Of a DNA stretch of 64,000 nt, positions 9,096-18,363 are shown in pieces. The translations under genes were made by a program, and so were the position numbers. The stretch's first letter is position 1. Every line of letters begins with the position of its first letter. The notes beneath the pieces were generated by a model. It was not told the origin of the DNA. It saw only the letters and a list, made by a program, of their open reading frames with translations, and made no database searches. The DNA is taken from NCBI GenBank assembly GCA_963802415.1, contig CAWDIH010000001.1:1488001-1552000 (forward strand), in the 5' to 3' direction. Source of the DNA: DATAES01 sp963802415. GTDB taxonomy: Bacteria > Actinomycetota > Acidimicrobiia > Acidimicrobiales > JACDCH01.

Positions 9096-10135
9096 GTGAC
9101 GGTCCAAGGCTTCCGCGTCCTCGACGCAGACGCGCACGTCGTGGAGCCCGCCGACGTGTTCTCGGCCTGGACCGACGATCCGCTCCCAGCGAACCTTCCT
9201 ACCGACACCCCGCTCGTGCCATGCGGCGATTTCGATCTGGTGACCGATCAGTTCGAGCACGGCTTCGACGCCGCTTCGTACGTCCGAGCCATGGACGCGC
9301 AAGGCATCGACGCCGTCGTGCTGTACCCGTCGATCGGGCTGTTCGTTCCGTTCCTGCCGACCCTCTCGCCGGATGAGTCGGCGGCCGCGTGCCGCTCCTA
9401 CAACGACTGGATCGCGGGCTACTGCGCGCACGATCCGTCTCGCATGGCAGCCGCCGGGCTCGTGCCGCTCGCCGACGTCGAGCTTGCGGTCGCCGAAGCG
9501 AAGCGGATCCACGATCTCGAGCTCGTCGGTGTGATGGTGCGGCCGAATCACTTGTACGGACGCAATCTCGGCGACCCGGAGTACGACCCGCTCTGGTCGG
9601 CGTGCGCGGGTCTCGGGCTGACGGTCTCCGTGCACGAGGGACTCGGACTGCAAGGACCGACCATCGGCAGCGACCGGTTCACGGGCTTCGCGGCCCGCCA
9701 CGCGCTCTCGCACCCGATGGAGCAAATGGCGGCGATGGCGTCACTCGTTCTCGGCGGCGCGCTCGACCGGCATCCGAGCTTGCGCGTCGCGTTCTCGAAT
9801 CGGGCACAGGATGGTTGCCGTACTGGCTGGCGCGCCTCGACGACCATCTGGAGTGGCTCGAACCTGAACGCACGCCGGCGACCGAGCTGTTCGAACAGCA
9901 CTGCATCATCTCGTCCGAAGCGGACGACGACTGTGTCGGCATGGTCGTCGACCGCGTCGGCCCGGACTACGTCGTGTGGGCGAGCGACTTCCCCCATCCC
10001 GATGCGGTCTATCCGGGCGCGCCGGCGGCGTTCCTCCGCGAGTGTGAGGAGCAGGGCGTCGACGAGGACGACGCCCGTGTCATCCTCTGGGACGCCCCGC
10101 TTGCCTTCTACGACCTCGAATCCCGCTTCGCCTGA
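9096..10135 (+). CDS. Amidohydrolase family 2 (ACMSD-like) protein (frameshifted)
   Basis: A TIM-barrel metal-dependent hydrolase or decarboxylase of the amidohydrolase-2 family. The N-terminal metal motif is DADAHVVEP, where the first histidine pair of typical members is reduced to one His. The late motif WASDFPHPDA carries the conserved Asp and His. The frame breaks near 9795 (VAF|LESGTGWLPYW), after which similarity continues to the stop at 10135. It starts with GTG 1 bp after the preceding SDR and ends the P450-SDR-SDR unit. A similar gene lies convergently at 10205-11287. Members act on acyl, lactone or carboxylate groups; the substrate here is unknown. Confidence 0.82.
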
Positions 10136-10150
10136 GCGCGCTCTCCTCCT

Positions 10151-10202
10151 CGAACTCCGGGGAAAAACGGGCGCTATAGCGCCCGCTTCCACCCAACATT
10201 CG
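10151..10202. repeat. Repeat A hairpin (GCTATAGC core), copy 1
   Basis: A 52-bp element in reverse orientation relative to the other copies: CGAACTCCGG, then the palindrome GGGCGCTATAGCGCCC, then CCCAACATTCG. It lies between two convergent amidohydrolase genes, 15 bp after one stop and 2 bp before the other, and could act as a bidirectional terminator. Near-identical copies occur at 26007, 37073, 49691 and 57662. Confidence 0.8.
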
Positions 10203-10204
10203 TG

Positions 10205-11287
10205 TCAGAGGCGGTAGAGCCTCTCGGCGTTGCCGCCGAGGAGCTTGGCGGTGACGTCGTCGCCGAGCGAGGCGGTGAGGCGGCGGACTTCCGCGACGGT
10301 GCCGGGGAAGTCTGAGTCCCAGTGGGGGTAGTCGGACGAGTACACGAGCCAGTTGTCGCCGAGCTGTTCGACACAGGTCGCGAGCAGCGGTTCCTCGGCT
10401 TCGAAACTGAAGTAGCACTGGCCGCGCTCGAGGAGCGCGCTGCGGGTCGCTCTTCATCGCGGGAACGAGGTCACCGCGCTTCTCGAAGTGCTCGTGCATG
10501 CGGTGGACGAAGTACGGCACCCATCCCGTTCCCGACTCGAGGAACGCCACGCGCAACGACGGGAACCGATCGAGTACGCCGCCCATCGCGAGCGCCGTGA
10601 ACGCGACCATCTGGTCGACGGGGAACGACAGACAGTGCACCTGCGCGTAGTTGTCGAATCGCTCCGCGCCTGGCAGCGGCAGGTTCATGCCCGGCGCACT
10701 GTGCACCGCGACCGCGAGGTCCAACGCCGCGCACGCTTCGAAGAAGGGCAGCAACGATGCGTGGTCGAGGTTGCGCGTCACCGACGACCGGCGGGATGGT
10801 CACCGCCACAGCACCGAGGCGCGCCGCTCGCGTCGCTTCGGCCACGGATCGGCCGATGTCCTGCAGTGGCACTGCAGCGACAGCTTTCAACCGCTCAGGG
10901 TTGTGACCGCACACCTTGGTCAACAGCCAGTCGTTGTAGGCACGCGGCGACGTCGAGCGCGAACCCAGCGTCCGCGTAGGACGTGAGCCCGATGATGAGC
11001 CCGCCGAACAGCACCTGCACGTCGATGCCCTCGGCATCCATGTCGGCGAGGCGTTGGTCGAGATCGGCCGCGCCGGCCTTGCATACCGGACTGATGGCCG
11101 ACTCGATCGGCACACCGCGGCCTTTGCCCTCCTGCGTCGGATAGAGCTTCTCTCGGATCTGGGCCACCCATCGGTCGCCGGACCTCCCGGCCGACAACCA
11201 CCCCGGATGCAAGTCTGCGAGGTCCGTCCACGCGAGTGGGTCCTCGTTCACATGAGCATCGGCGTCGATAACTTTGCTTCGGCTCAC
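10205..11287 (-). CDS. Amidohydrolase family 2 protein (frameshifted)
   Basis: This gene reads leftward from GTG 11287 (VSRSKVIDADAHVNEDPL). It is a metal-dependent hydrolase related to the convergent gene at 9096, sharing DADAH and VAFLESGTGW motifs and ending with YSSDYPHWDSDFP, where the conserved Asp and His sit. Frame breaks occur near 10945, 10790 and 10440, while similarity is continuous. Rejoined length is about 360 residues. The start lies about 100 bp from operator site 4, which it shares with the divergent ferredoxin operon. The paired amidohydrolases may act on successive or alternative intermediates. Confidence 0.78.
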
Positions 11288-11383
11288 TTCGTTCGCCTCC
11301 AGTGCCGGCCGCACGCTGGCGCTAACACGGCCGGCCTGCGATCGAAGTCCCTGACGGCTCGGCGCCCCGCGTGCGCCTGCCAA

Positions 11384-11403
11384 ACCTGACGTCATCGTCA
11401 GGT
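11384..11403. promoter_or_regulatory. TGAC-N6-GTCA operator, site 4
   Basis: ACCTGACGTCATCGTCAGGT has 7-bp arms. It lies between the leftward amidohydrolase (start 11287) and the rightward ferredoxin (start 11427). It probably controls the ferredoxin-to-thiolase operon, whose first start codon is 23 bp downstream. Confidence 0.75.
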
Positions 11404-11426
11404 AGTGTGCTCAACGAGGACGTTCG

Positions 11427-11618
11427 ATGCCACTTTCGATCCACGTCGACCGCGAGAAGTGCATGGGTTCGGGCAATTGCGCCTTCCACGCCCCGAGCAC
11501 CTTCGATCTCGACGACGAGATGAAAGCGATCGTCATCGACCCGCGCGGCGACCCTGACGACAAGATCCGTCTCGCCGTCGACGGCTGTCCGACCTTGGCG
11601 CTGTCGACCGACGAGTGA
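11427..11618 (+). CDS. 3Fe-4S single-cluster ferredoxin
   Basis: A 63-residue ferredoxin with three cluster cysteines: Cys12 and Cys18 (CMGSGNC) and Cys54 (GCPTLAL). The C-x5-C ... CP pattern is that of actinobacterial 3Fe-4S ferredoxins that pass electrons from a reductase to P450s. No P450 is directly adjacent, but those at 6393, 26067 and 60818 are candidate partners. It is the first gene of the operon that runs to the thiolase at 16368, and operator site 4 is 23 bp upstream. An ACAD partner role is also possible. Confidence 0.9.
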   Translation: MPLSIHVDREKCMGSGNCAFHAPSTFDLDDEMKAIVIDPRGDPDDKIRLAVDGCPTLALSTDE

Positions 11619-11631
11619 GACGGCGGAACGC

Positions 11632-12584
11632 GTGAGCCTCGGTCTGAGCGACGAGCACGTCGCGCTGCACGACACGGCCAGGCGGTGGACGACCAACCAC
11701 TGCCCGCCGACCGTGCCACGGGCGCTGCTCGACGGCGCGCCTGAGCCGATGCCGCCGTTCTGGCGCCAGCTCGCCGACCTCGGGTGGCTCGGCCTCCATC
11801 TCCCCGAAGATGTCGGTGGTTCCGGCTTCCGACTTGCGGAGCTGGCGGTCGTGTTGGAGGAGCTCGGGCGCGTCTGCGCTCCCGGCCCGTTCCTGCCGAC
11901 CGTGCTCGCTTCGGCGGCGATCGATGTCCTGGGCGATGACGAGGTCCGCGCCGCGTTGCTTCCCGCCCTTGCCGATAGGTCCGCCACCGCCGCAGTCCAG
12001 TTCAGTGGCGCCGGCACACCGGTCCTCGGCGGGTCGCTCGCCAACCTCTTCGTGGTTCCAGCTGACCGCGGTTGGCACGTGGTTCGCGCCGAAGAGTGCA
12101 CGGTCACGCCCCGCACGAGCGTGGACGAGACGCGACGCGTCACGGATGTCGACGCGTCCACTGCGACACCGATCGCCTTTCTCGAAGACCTCCACGGCGA
12201 AACCGTCACCGACCTCGCGCTGACGCTCATCGCGGCGGAGTGCGCCGGTGGCGCGGCGTGGTGCGTCGAAACCGCAGCGGAGTACGCGCAGGTGCGCGAG
12301 CAGTTCGGCCGGCCCATCGGACAGTTCCAAGGCGGTCAAGCACCGATGCGCCGACATGCTGCTGGCGCTCGAGCAGGCACGCGCCGCAGCCTGGGACGCA
12401 GCTCGGCCGACAGGTGCGACGCCGAGGAACGCTCGTTGAGCGCATCCGTCGCCGGCGCGCTCGCGCCGACCGCCGTTCTTCCAGTGCGCGAAGGACTGCA
12501 TCCAGGTGCTCGGCGGCATCGGCTTCACGTGGGAGCACGACGCGCACCTGTACCTCAAGCGTGCCGCGGCGCTTCGCGCCTTGA
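11632..12584 (+). CDS. Acyl-CoA dehydrogenase, short (small-subunit) type (frameshifted)
   Basis: A flavin-fold ACAD starting at GTG 11632. The N-terminal helical domain includes GWLGLHLPEDVGGSG, and the C-terminal domain shows REQFGRPIGQFQ and GGIGFTWEHDAHLYLKRA. Frames break near 12330 and again before about 12580, where the most plausible stop is the TGA at 12582. Rejoined length is about 317 residues, shorter than a standard ACAD of about 380. That resembles the degenerate partner chain of the mycobacterial alpha2-beta2 sterol side-chain dehydrogenases. The full-length partner follows at once, so a heteromeric FAD enzyme oxidising a branched or sterol-type acyl-CoA is inferred. Confidence 0.82.
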
Positions 12585-12602
12585 CGGCGGCGGTCCGCAT
12601 CA

Positions 12603-13746
12603 GTGGCGGCGACGGACGATCAGCCTCGCCGCGGTCAGGGCACGCGGCGCACGCTCGCCGTCGATCTTCCCGCCGACGCTGCATCGATCCGCGAAGACAT
12701 CCGCGCCGATCTCGAGGAGATCGCGTCGCACGACAAGAGCGAATGGCGTCGGCTGCTCGCCGATCGCGGCTACCTCGCACCGCACTGGCCGAAGCCGTGG
12801 GGACGGGATGCGAGCGCGGTCGAGCAGCTCGTGATCGACGAGGAGATGCGCGCCGCGCACGTGCGCCGTCCTCATCTCCAGGTCGGAGCATGGGTGCTCC
12901 CGACGCTCATCGACCACGGCACCGACGAACAGCAGCAGCGATGGATCGCACCGACGCTGCGGGGCGAGCTCAGCTGGTGCCAGCTCTTCAGCGAGCCGGG
13001 CGCGGGCAGCGACCTCGCGTCGCTGTCGACGAAGGCGAGCCGCGCCGACGGCGGCTGGCTGCTCACCGGCCAGAAGGTGTGGACGACGATGGCGCAGGCG
13101 TCGGACTGGGGCCTGTGCCTCGCCCGCACCGACCCGACCATGCCCGAAGCATGAGGGCATCAGCTGCTTCGTGCGTCGACATGACGTCCGACGGCATCGA
13201 CGTCCGGCCGCTGCGCGAGCTCACCGGGCTTTGCCATGTTCAACGAGGTGTTCCTGTCGGACGTGTTCGTCCCCGACGACTGCGTCGTCGGTGCGGGTCA
13301 ACGACGGCTGGCGCGCCGCGCGCACGACGCTCGCGAACGAGCGGGTGTCGATGGGATCGGGCTCGTCGTTCGGGTTCGGTGTCGAGATGCTGCTCGGGCT
13401 GGTCGACATGGACGACCCGGTCGCAGTGGACGATGTCGGGTGCGCTGCTCGTCGAGGCGCAGTCGTCGCCGTCCTCGGCCTGCGGATGACAGCTGCGAGC
13501 CATGTCGCGGTGCTGATCCTGGGCCCGAGTCGAGCGTGCGCAAGCTGCTCGGCGTCGAGCACGATCAGCGCGTGCAGGAGGTCGGGCTCGGTCTGCTCGG
13601 TCGCGCAAAGCGCGGCCAACGACGGCGACGCCGCGCCTGGGTCGGCGGCTTCTTCGCCAACCGGTGCCTGACGATCGCCGGCGGCACCAGCGAGAGTGCA
13701 GCGCAACGTCATCGCCGAGCGTCTGCTCGGCCTTCCGAAGGACTGA
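12603..13746 (+). CDS. Acyl-CoA dehydrogenase, full-length type (frameshifted)
   Basis: GTG 12603 opens an ACAD with LSWCQLFSEPGAGSDLASL and GWLLTGQKVWTT (flavin and substrate-binding middle domain) and a C-terminal AGGTSE-type segment ending RLLGLPKD. At least five frame breaks occur between about 13150 and 13700, but every segment aligns to the family in order. Rejoined length is about 380 residues. It is the likely large-subunit partner of the 11632 gene, as in FadE28/FadE29 pairs. The density of indels here is among the highest in the window. Confidence 0.82.
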
Positions 13747-13751
13747 GCCGC

Positions 13752-14161
13752 GTGTCGTCGCCGCGCTTCGACCTGCCGACGCCCGACGCGGAGACCGAGC
13801 CCTACTGGGATGCGGCCCACGAGCACAAGCTGCTCATCAAGCGGTGCGCGGCATGTGGCAGGCGCACTTCTACCCGCGTCCTTTCTGCCCGCACTGCTGG
13901 AGCGACGAGTCGAGTGGGAGGAGGCGTGTGGCCGAGCGACGCTCTACACGTACTCGATCGTCCGCCGTAACGACCTGCCCCCGTTCGGCGAGCGGGTGCC
14001 GTACGTCGCGGCCGTCGTCGACCTCGAAGAAGGCCCACGCATGCAAACCAACGTCGTGGGCTGCGACGAGGCGAAGTTGCACATCGGCATGCCGCTCGTC
14101 GTCGACTTTCGCGACGAGACGAACTCGTTCACCGCTGCCGGTCTTCCGGCCTGCGTGCTAA
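13752..14161 (+). CDS. DUF35 zinc-ribbon/OB-fold acyl-CoA-associated protein (frameshifted)
   Basis: Starts at GTG 13752 (VSSPRFDLPTPDAETEPYWD). It has the rubredoxin-like zinc ribbon (CAACG ... FCPHC) followed by an OB-fold (ATLYTYSIVRRNDLPPFGE, YVAAVVDLEEGPRM) and ends near LPVFRPAC. Frame breaks lie near 13858, 13905 and 14132. DUF35 proteins usually partner with thiolase-like or Ltp enzymes, binding acyl-CoA and supporting the thiolase fold, as ChsH2 does for Ltp2 in mycobacterial sterol side-chain removal. A second DUF35 gene and an Ltp-like thiolase are in the same operon. Confidence 0.8.
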
Positions 14162-14172
14162 CGTGCGCCGCG

Positions 14173-14535
14173 ATGGCAGAGGAAACCGGCGGCACGGAGC
14201 ACGAGTCGTTCACGTTCCGGTGGGAAGCGCCGGTTCACGAGGTCTTTCCGTCGCTGCACGAGGCGCAGAGCGCATGGCTCGGCCAGGTCGATTCCCTGCA
14301 GCGCACCGACCGCAAGACGGCCGAGCTCGTCCGGCTGGCGTGCCCGGTGATCGCCCGCAATCCGGCGGGCATCAGCCGCCACGCCATGCTCGCCCGCGAG
14401 GTCGGCGCTTCATGGGACGACGTCGTCGGCTCGATCATGCTCACGACGCCGGCGTTCGGCATCCTGCCCGCGGTCGAAGCCCTGCCTCACGCCAAGCGCG
14501 GGTTCGACGCAGGCGCCCGAGGTCGAGACCGATGA
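14173..14535 (+). CDS. Carboxymuconolactone decarboxylase / AhpD-like protein
   Basis: A 120-residue all-alpha protein. Residues about 45-105 match the CMD/AhpD fold: LQRTDRKTAELVRLACPV, then NPAGISRHAMLAREVGASW and the terminal aligned helix ILPAVEALPHA. The CxxC of peroxidatic AhpD proteins is absent, while the conserved His of the family helix (SRHAMLA) is kept, so a CMD-like or non-redox role is more likely than alkylhydroperoxidase. It sits between two DUF35 genes, where mycobacterial igr-type operons carry a MaoC hydratase subunit. Its stop overlaps the next start (ATGA). The reaction is unknown. Confidence 0.68.
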   Translation: MAEETGGTEHESFTFRWEAPVHEVFPSLHEAQSAWLGQVDSLQRTDRKTAELVRLACPVIARNPAGISRHAMLAREVGASWDDVVGSIMLTTPAFGILPAVEALPHAKRGFDAGARGRDR

Positions 14536-14971
14536 CAGCGGAGAACCCTGACCGCGCGGAGCCGCGCCCAACCGTTCCGCCTGCTCCCTCGCCTCGACGA
14601 CACAAACCGCCACTTCTGGACGAGTGGCGAGGACGGCAAGCTGCGGTTCCTGCGCTGCCAGCGGTGCGGCTACTGGTTGCATCCACCAGGACCGCGCTGT
14701 CCCGTCGTGTCTGTCGAAGGAGCTCGACGTCGACGCCGTCTCCGGACAGGCCACGCTGCACACGTTCACGGTGAACCACCAGCCCTGGTACCCGGGGCTC
14801 GACCCGCCCTACGTCATCGCCATCGTCGAGCTGCCGGAGCAGGAGGGCCTTCGGCTCACGACCGGCATCACCGGATGTGTGCCCGACGAGGTGGAGATCG
14901 GCATGCCGTTGCAGGTGACGTTCGAGCACTACGAAGACGTCTGGCTCCCGTTCTTCGAGCCGGTGCGATGA
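14532..14971 (+). CDS. DUF35 zinc-ribbon/OB-fold protein, second copy (frameshifted)
   Basis: Starts at ATG 14532, overlapping the previous stop. A proline-rich leader precedes GKLRFLRCQRCGYWLHPP and RCPVC, the four zinc-ribbon cysteines. An OB-fold follows (ATLHTFTVNHQPWYPG, YVIAIVELPEQEGLR), with the end WLPFFEPVR. Frame breaks lie near 14598 and 14705; the second looks like one extra C between CPV and C. This copy keeps the complete tetracysteine set and the canonical length, so it is the better candidate for the direct partner of the downstream thiolase. A tandem 89-bp repeat begins at its last codons. Confidence 0.85.
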
Positions 14972-15138
14972 GCGAGCGCAGCGAGCGCATGGCGGCCGAG
15001 CGACCGCCAGGGAGCCGGACGCCGATGGGGTCCGGGGGCGCAGCCCCCGCGGTGCGATGAGCGAGCGCAGCGAGCGCATGGCGGCCGAGCGACCGCCAGG
15101 GAGCCGGACGCCGATGGGGTCCGGGGGCGCAGCCCCCG
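14961..15138 (+). repeat. Tandem 89-bp duplication at a stop/start junction
   Basis: Two perfect 89-bp units (14961-15049 and 15050-15138) are followed by the first 11 bases of a third (CGGTGCGATGA). Each unit contains AGCGAGCGCAGCGAGCGCAT and a GC hairpin, GGGGGC-GCA-GCCCCC. The units separate the second DUF35 gene from the thiolase. Each unit border carries GCGATGA, which is both the DUF35 stop and the thiolase start context, as if the element inserted at an ATGA overlap and copied it. 89 is not a multiple of 3. Confidence 0.9.
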
Positions 15139-15145
15139 CGGTGCG

Positions 15146-16368
15146 ATGACAGAACGACGCGAGCTCAGCGCCGTCATCAGCGGTATCGGCCAGTCCGACG
15201 TCGGCCGGCGGCTCCATCGGGATCCGCTCGATCTCACGCTCGACGCCTGCCTTGAAGCGATCGACGACGCCGGGCTCACACGCGACGACATCGACGGCAT
15301 CGCGACGTACCCGGGCGCCATGGACACACCGCCGGGTTTCTCCGGTGTCGGGGTGACGGAGGTGCACGACGCGCTGCGATTGGACCTCAGTTGGTACGCC
15401 GGCGGTCTCGAGTCACCCGGGCAACTCGGATCTGTCGTGAACGCGTGCATGGCGGTCGCCACCGGGCTCGCGAACCACGTCCTGTGCTTCCGCACCGTGT
15501 GGGAGGGCAGCGCGCAGGGCGACAAGGGACGCTCCGCGGTCATGCCCGGCATCGGCGGCGGATCGCGAGGCGGGCTGCCGCGCGTGGGCAGCTTCATGCA
15601 GTACACGCTCCCGTACGGCGCGCCGTCGGCCGCCAACTGGATCGCGATGATGGCGATGCGTCACTTCCACGAGTTCGGCACGACGCGGCGAGCAGCTTGC
15701 ATGGATCGCGCTCAACGGCCGGCGCAACGCCGCCCTCAACCCGAAGGGCGTCTACCGCGATCCGATGACGCTCGACGACTACCTGGGCGCGCGCATGATC
15801 TCGTCGCCGCTGTGCCTGTACGACTGTGACGTCCCTGCGGACGGGTCGACCGCGGTGGTCGTCAGCCGGGCCGACGCGAGTGCTGACCTCCGCCGGCAGC
15901 CGGTTTCCGTCGACGCGGTTGGAACCGCCATCCATGGCCGGCCCTCATGGGACCAGTGGGACGACCTCACGACGATGGCGCTGCGTGATGCGGGTGCACA
16001 GCTGTGGACTCGAACCGACCTCACGCCTGCCGACGTCGACGTCGCCGAGCTCTACGACGGTTTCAGCTTCATCACGCTCTGCTGGCTCGAGGCGCTCGGG
16101 TTCTGCGGCAAGGGTGAGGGCGGCGCATTCATCGATGGCGGTGCGAACATCGCCGCTCGACGGCGTCGTACCCTTGAACACACACGGCGGCCAGCTCTCG
16201 TCCGGACGGCTGCACGGCTACGGGTTCCTCCACGAGGCCTGCGTGCAGCTTCGGGGCGAAGGCGGCGAGCGCCAGGTCGTCCGTCCCGGAGACCGTCGAC
16301 CCGAGGTCGCGGTCGCCGCGGCGGGAGGCGGACCCCTCGCCGGCTGCCTCTTGCTGACGCGCCGGTAG
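15146..16368 (+). CDS. Lipid-transfer-protein-type thiolase (Ltp/SCP-x thiolase-like) (frameshifted)
   Basis: Begins MTERRELSAVISGIGQSDVG at ATG 15146. It is a thiolase-fold protein of the non-decarboxylating Ltp group, with the N-terminal half (LDACLEAIDDAGLTRDDIDG) and the C-terminal half (DVDVAELYDGFSFITLCWLEALGFC, LNTHGGQLSSGRLHG). The GGQLSSGRLHGYGF segment is typical of sterol-linked Ltp proteins. Frame breaks lie near 15692 and 16152, and probably near 16282. Rejoined length is about 400 residues. Together with the DUF35 genes it suggests a retro-aldol or thiolytic step removing a short acyl unit from a CoA ester, as Ltp2-ChsH2 does. The 89-bp repeat replaces its normal translation-coupled start region. 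Confidence 0.82.
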
Positions 16369-16380
16369 GTCGCACGCCGT

Positions 16381-16429
16381 GCGAACTGGCGTACATCAGC
16401 TACACGGGATGTGGCCAATGCACGCCGAA
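16381..16429. repeat. Repeat B hairpin, copy 1
   Basis: The element starts GCGAACTGGCGTACATCAGC and ends ATGTGGCCAATGCACGCC. The GTRCATCAGCYACA and TGTGGCYAATG arms form an imperfect hairpin. It lies between the convergent thiolase and enoyl-CoA hydratase genes. A reverse-oriented relative is at 31492-31540, also between convergent genes, so a terminator role is likely. Confidence 0.65.
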
Positions 16430-16445
16430 ACAAGCAGGGAGCGCC

Positions 16446-17280
16446 TCACCAGCCCTTGAAGTCGGGGTCCCGGCGCTCCATGAAGGCCCGAATGCCTTCG
16501 GCCGAGTCTGCGGTGGCGTTCACGAGCTCCTGTGCGTAGCCCTCCTCTTCGAACGCAGCCTGCCGGCTCGACTCACTCGACCGGTTGAGCAACCACTTCG
16601 TCATGGCGATCGCCTTGCTCGGGGCGGCGGCGAGGCGGCCGGCCCACTCGTCCGCGACCTTCGCGACGTCCTCGGCCGGCGCCACGCGGTTGGCGATGCC
16701 GAGCCGCAACGCGTCGGCAGCTGGGAGGTCGTCGCCGAAGAACATGATCTCTTTCGCCTTCGGCAAGCTCACGATCCGCGGCAGGAGGTAGCACCCGCCG
16801 GCGTCAGGGATGATTCCGCGCCGCACGAACACCTCGACGAGTCGCGCGTTCTTCGACATCACGACGAGATCTGCTGCGAGCACGAGGTTCGCGCCGCCGC
16901 CCGCGGCAGTGCCGTTGACCGCGGCGATCACCGGCTTCTCGCAATCGAGGATCGACGCAATGAGTCGTTGCCAGCCTCGCCGGATCATGCGCGGCGACGT
17001 CTCCGAGCGCGCGATCGGGTGCGTTGTCAGGACGTTCCGGACCCGGCTTCTGTGGTCCACCGAGCCCTGCACCCGTGCAGAAGTGGCGTTCGCCCGCGCC
17101 CGTCAGCACGATGGCGCGCACACCAAGTGTCGCCGACAACTCGTCGAAGACATCCGTGAGGGTGTCTCGCATGTGCGCGGTCAGCGAGTTCCCCGCTTCG
17201 GGACGGTTGATCCTCACGCGCGCGACAGCGTCCTCGATGCCGTACTGGATCTGTTCCTCGATGGGCGTCTCGTCGGCCAC
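16446..17280 (-). CDS. Enoyl-CoA hydratase/isomerase family protein (frameshifted)
   Basis: A crotonase-fold protein reading from GTG 17280 (VADETPIEEQIQYGIEDAVA). It hydrates or isomerises an enoyl-CoA. Oxyanion-hole and active-site regions are visible as GNSLTAHM ... GAGERHFCTGAGL and KPVIAAVNGTAAGGGANLVLAAD. The frame breaks near 17040, with similarity kept on both sides, and rejoined length is about 277 residues. The C-terminus FMERRDPDFKGW is family-typical. Operator site 5 lies 20 bp upstream and is shared with the divergent SDR-ACAD-ACAD unit. Confidence 0.85.
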
Positions 17281-17299
17281 GGCCGCTACCGTAGCGACG

Positions 17300-17315
17300 C
17301 TGACACGGGTGTCAG
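17300..17315. promoter_or_regulatory. TGAC-N6-GTCA operator, site 5
   Basis: CTGACACGGGTGTCAG lies 20 bp upstream of the leftward enoyl-CoA hydratase start (17280) and 125 bp upstream of the rightward SDR start (17440). The 6-bp half-sites TGACAC and GTGTCA pair perfectly. The remaining intergenic sequence to 17440 shows no other clear element except an AGGAGG ribosome site near 17430. Confidence 0.72.
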
Positions 17316-17439
17316 GAATCACAGGGAACATGTTGGACAGTTCGGACCGCAATGCCGCGCCGACGTCGCGACCGCCAGGTCGCAGTCGGCACTGAGCGCA
17401 GGCGCGTGCGCCGAAGCGAAGCAAAAGTGAGGAGGATGG

Positions 17440-18359
17440 ATGGGGTTGTTCGACGGCAAGGTGGCGATCGTGACAGGTGCCGGACGCGGCATCGGTCGTG
17501 CCGAGGCGCTGCTGCTCGCGTCGGAGGGTGCTGCGGTCGTCGTGAACGATCTCGGTGGCTCGAGCCAGGGAACAGGGTCGGACGCGGGGCCGGCACAACA
17601 AGTCGTGGACGAGATCGAGGCGGCGGGTGGCCGAGCCGTCGCCAACGACGACGAACGTTGCCAGCTTCGACGGCGCGACGGCGCTGATCGACCAAGCAGT
17701 CGAGACCTTCGGCGAGCCTCGACGTCCTCATCAACAACGCTGGCATCCTTCGCGACAAGATGAGCTTCAACATGGACGAGGCCGAGTGGGATGCGGTCGT
17801 GAACGTCCACATGAAGGGCCATTTCTGCACGTCGAGGCACGCGGCTGCGTACTGGCGGGCGAAGGCGAAGGAGACGGGCGAGCCGGCGCGAGGCGTGATC
17901 GTCAACACGACGAGCGAGTCGGGCCTGTACGGCAACGCGGGACAGGTCAACTACGCGGCGGCGAAGGCAGGCATCGCGTCGATGACGATCGTCATGGCAC
18001 GCGAGCTCGAGCGAAGCGGTGTGCGGGTCAACTGCATCGCGCCGGTGGCGCGCACGCGGTTGACCGAAGCCGTGGCCGGTGAGCACATGAAGCCGGACGA
18101 GACAGGGTTCGACCGCTTCGCGCCGGACAACGTCGCTGCCGTCGCGGTGTGGCTCGCGTCCGACCTCTGCACGGGCATCAACGGCCAGGTCGTCAAGGTG
18201 CAGGGCGGCGTCGTGCAACTGCTGGAAGGTTGGCGTCCGCTGACCGAAGCGACCAGCGACAAGCCATGGACGATCGACTCGGTCGACGCCGTGCGCGCGG
18301 AGCTGTTCGCCAAGTCGGATGGCTCCATCCCTCCCTTCTTCTTCCCATCGCCGGGTTAG
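17440..18359 (+). CDS. SDR-family oxidoreductase, long form (frameshifted)
   Basis: ATG 17440 follows an AGGAGG-like ribosome site. The protein begins MGLFDGKVAIVTGAGRGIGR, with INNAG and the catalytic YAAAK downstream. The frame breaks near 17655 and 17718, each explained by one extra G. About 305 residues result, longer than classical SDRs. The C-terminal extension (LLEGWRPLTEATSDKPWTID) resembles the 3-hydroxyacyl-CoA dehydrogenase modules of multifunctional enzyme type 2 and sterol-pathway SDRs. It heads an operon with two ACADs, so oxidation of a 3-hydroxyacyl-CoA is a reasonable inference. Confidence 0.85.
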
Positions 18360-18363
18360 CTCG

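Noticed and set aside
14961..15138. CRISPR array
   Set aside because: The repeats are 89 bp, directly adjacent, and without spacers. No cas gene is present.
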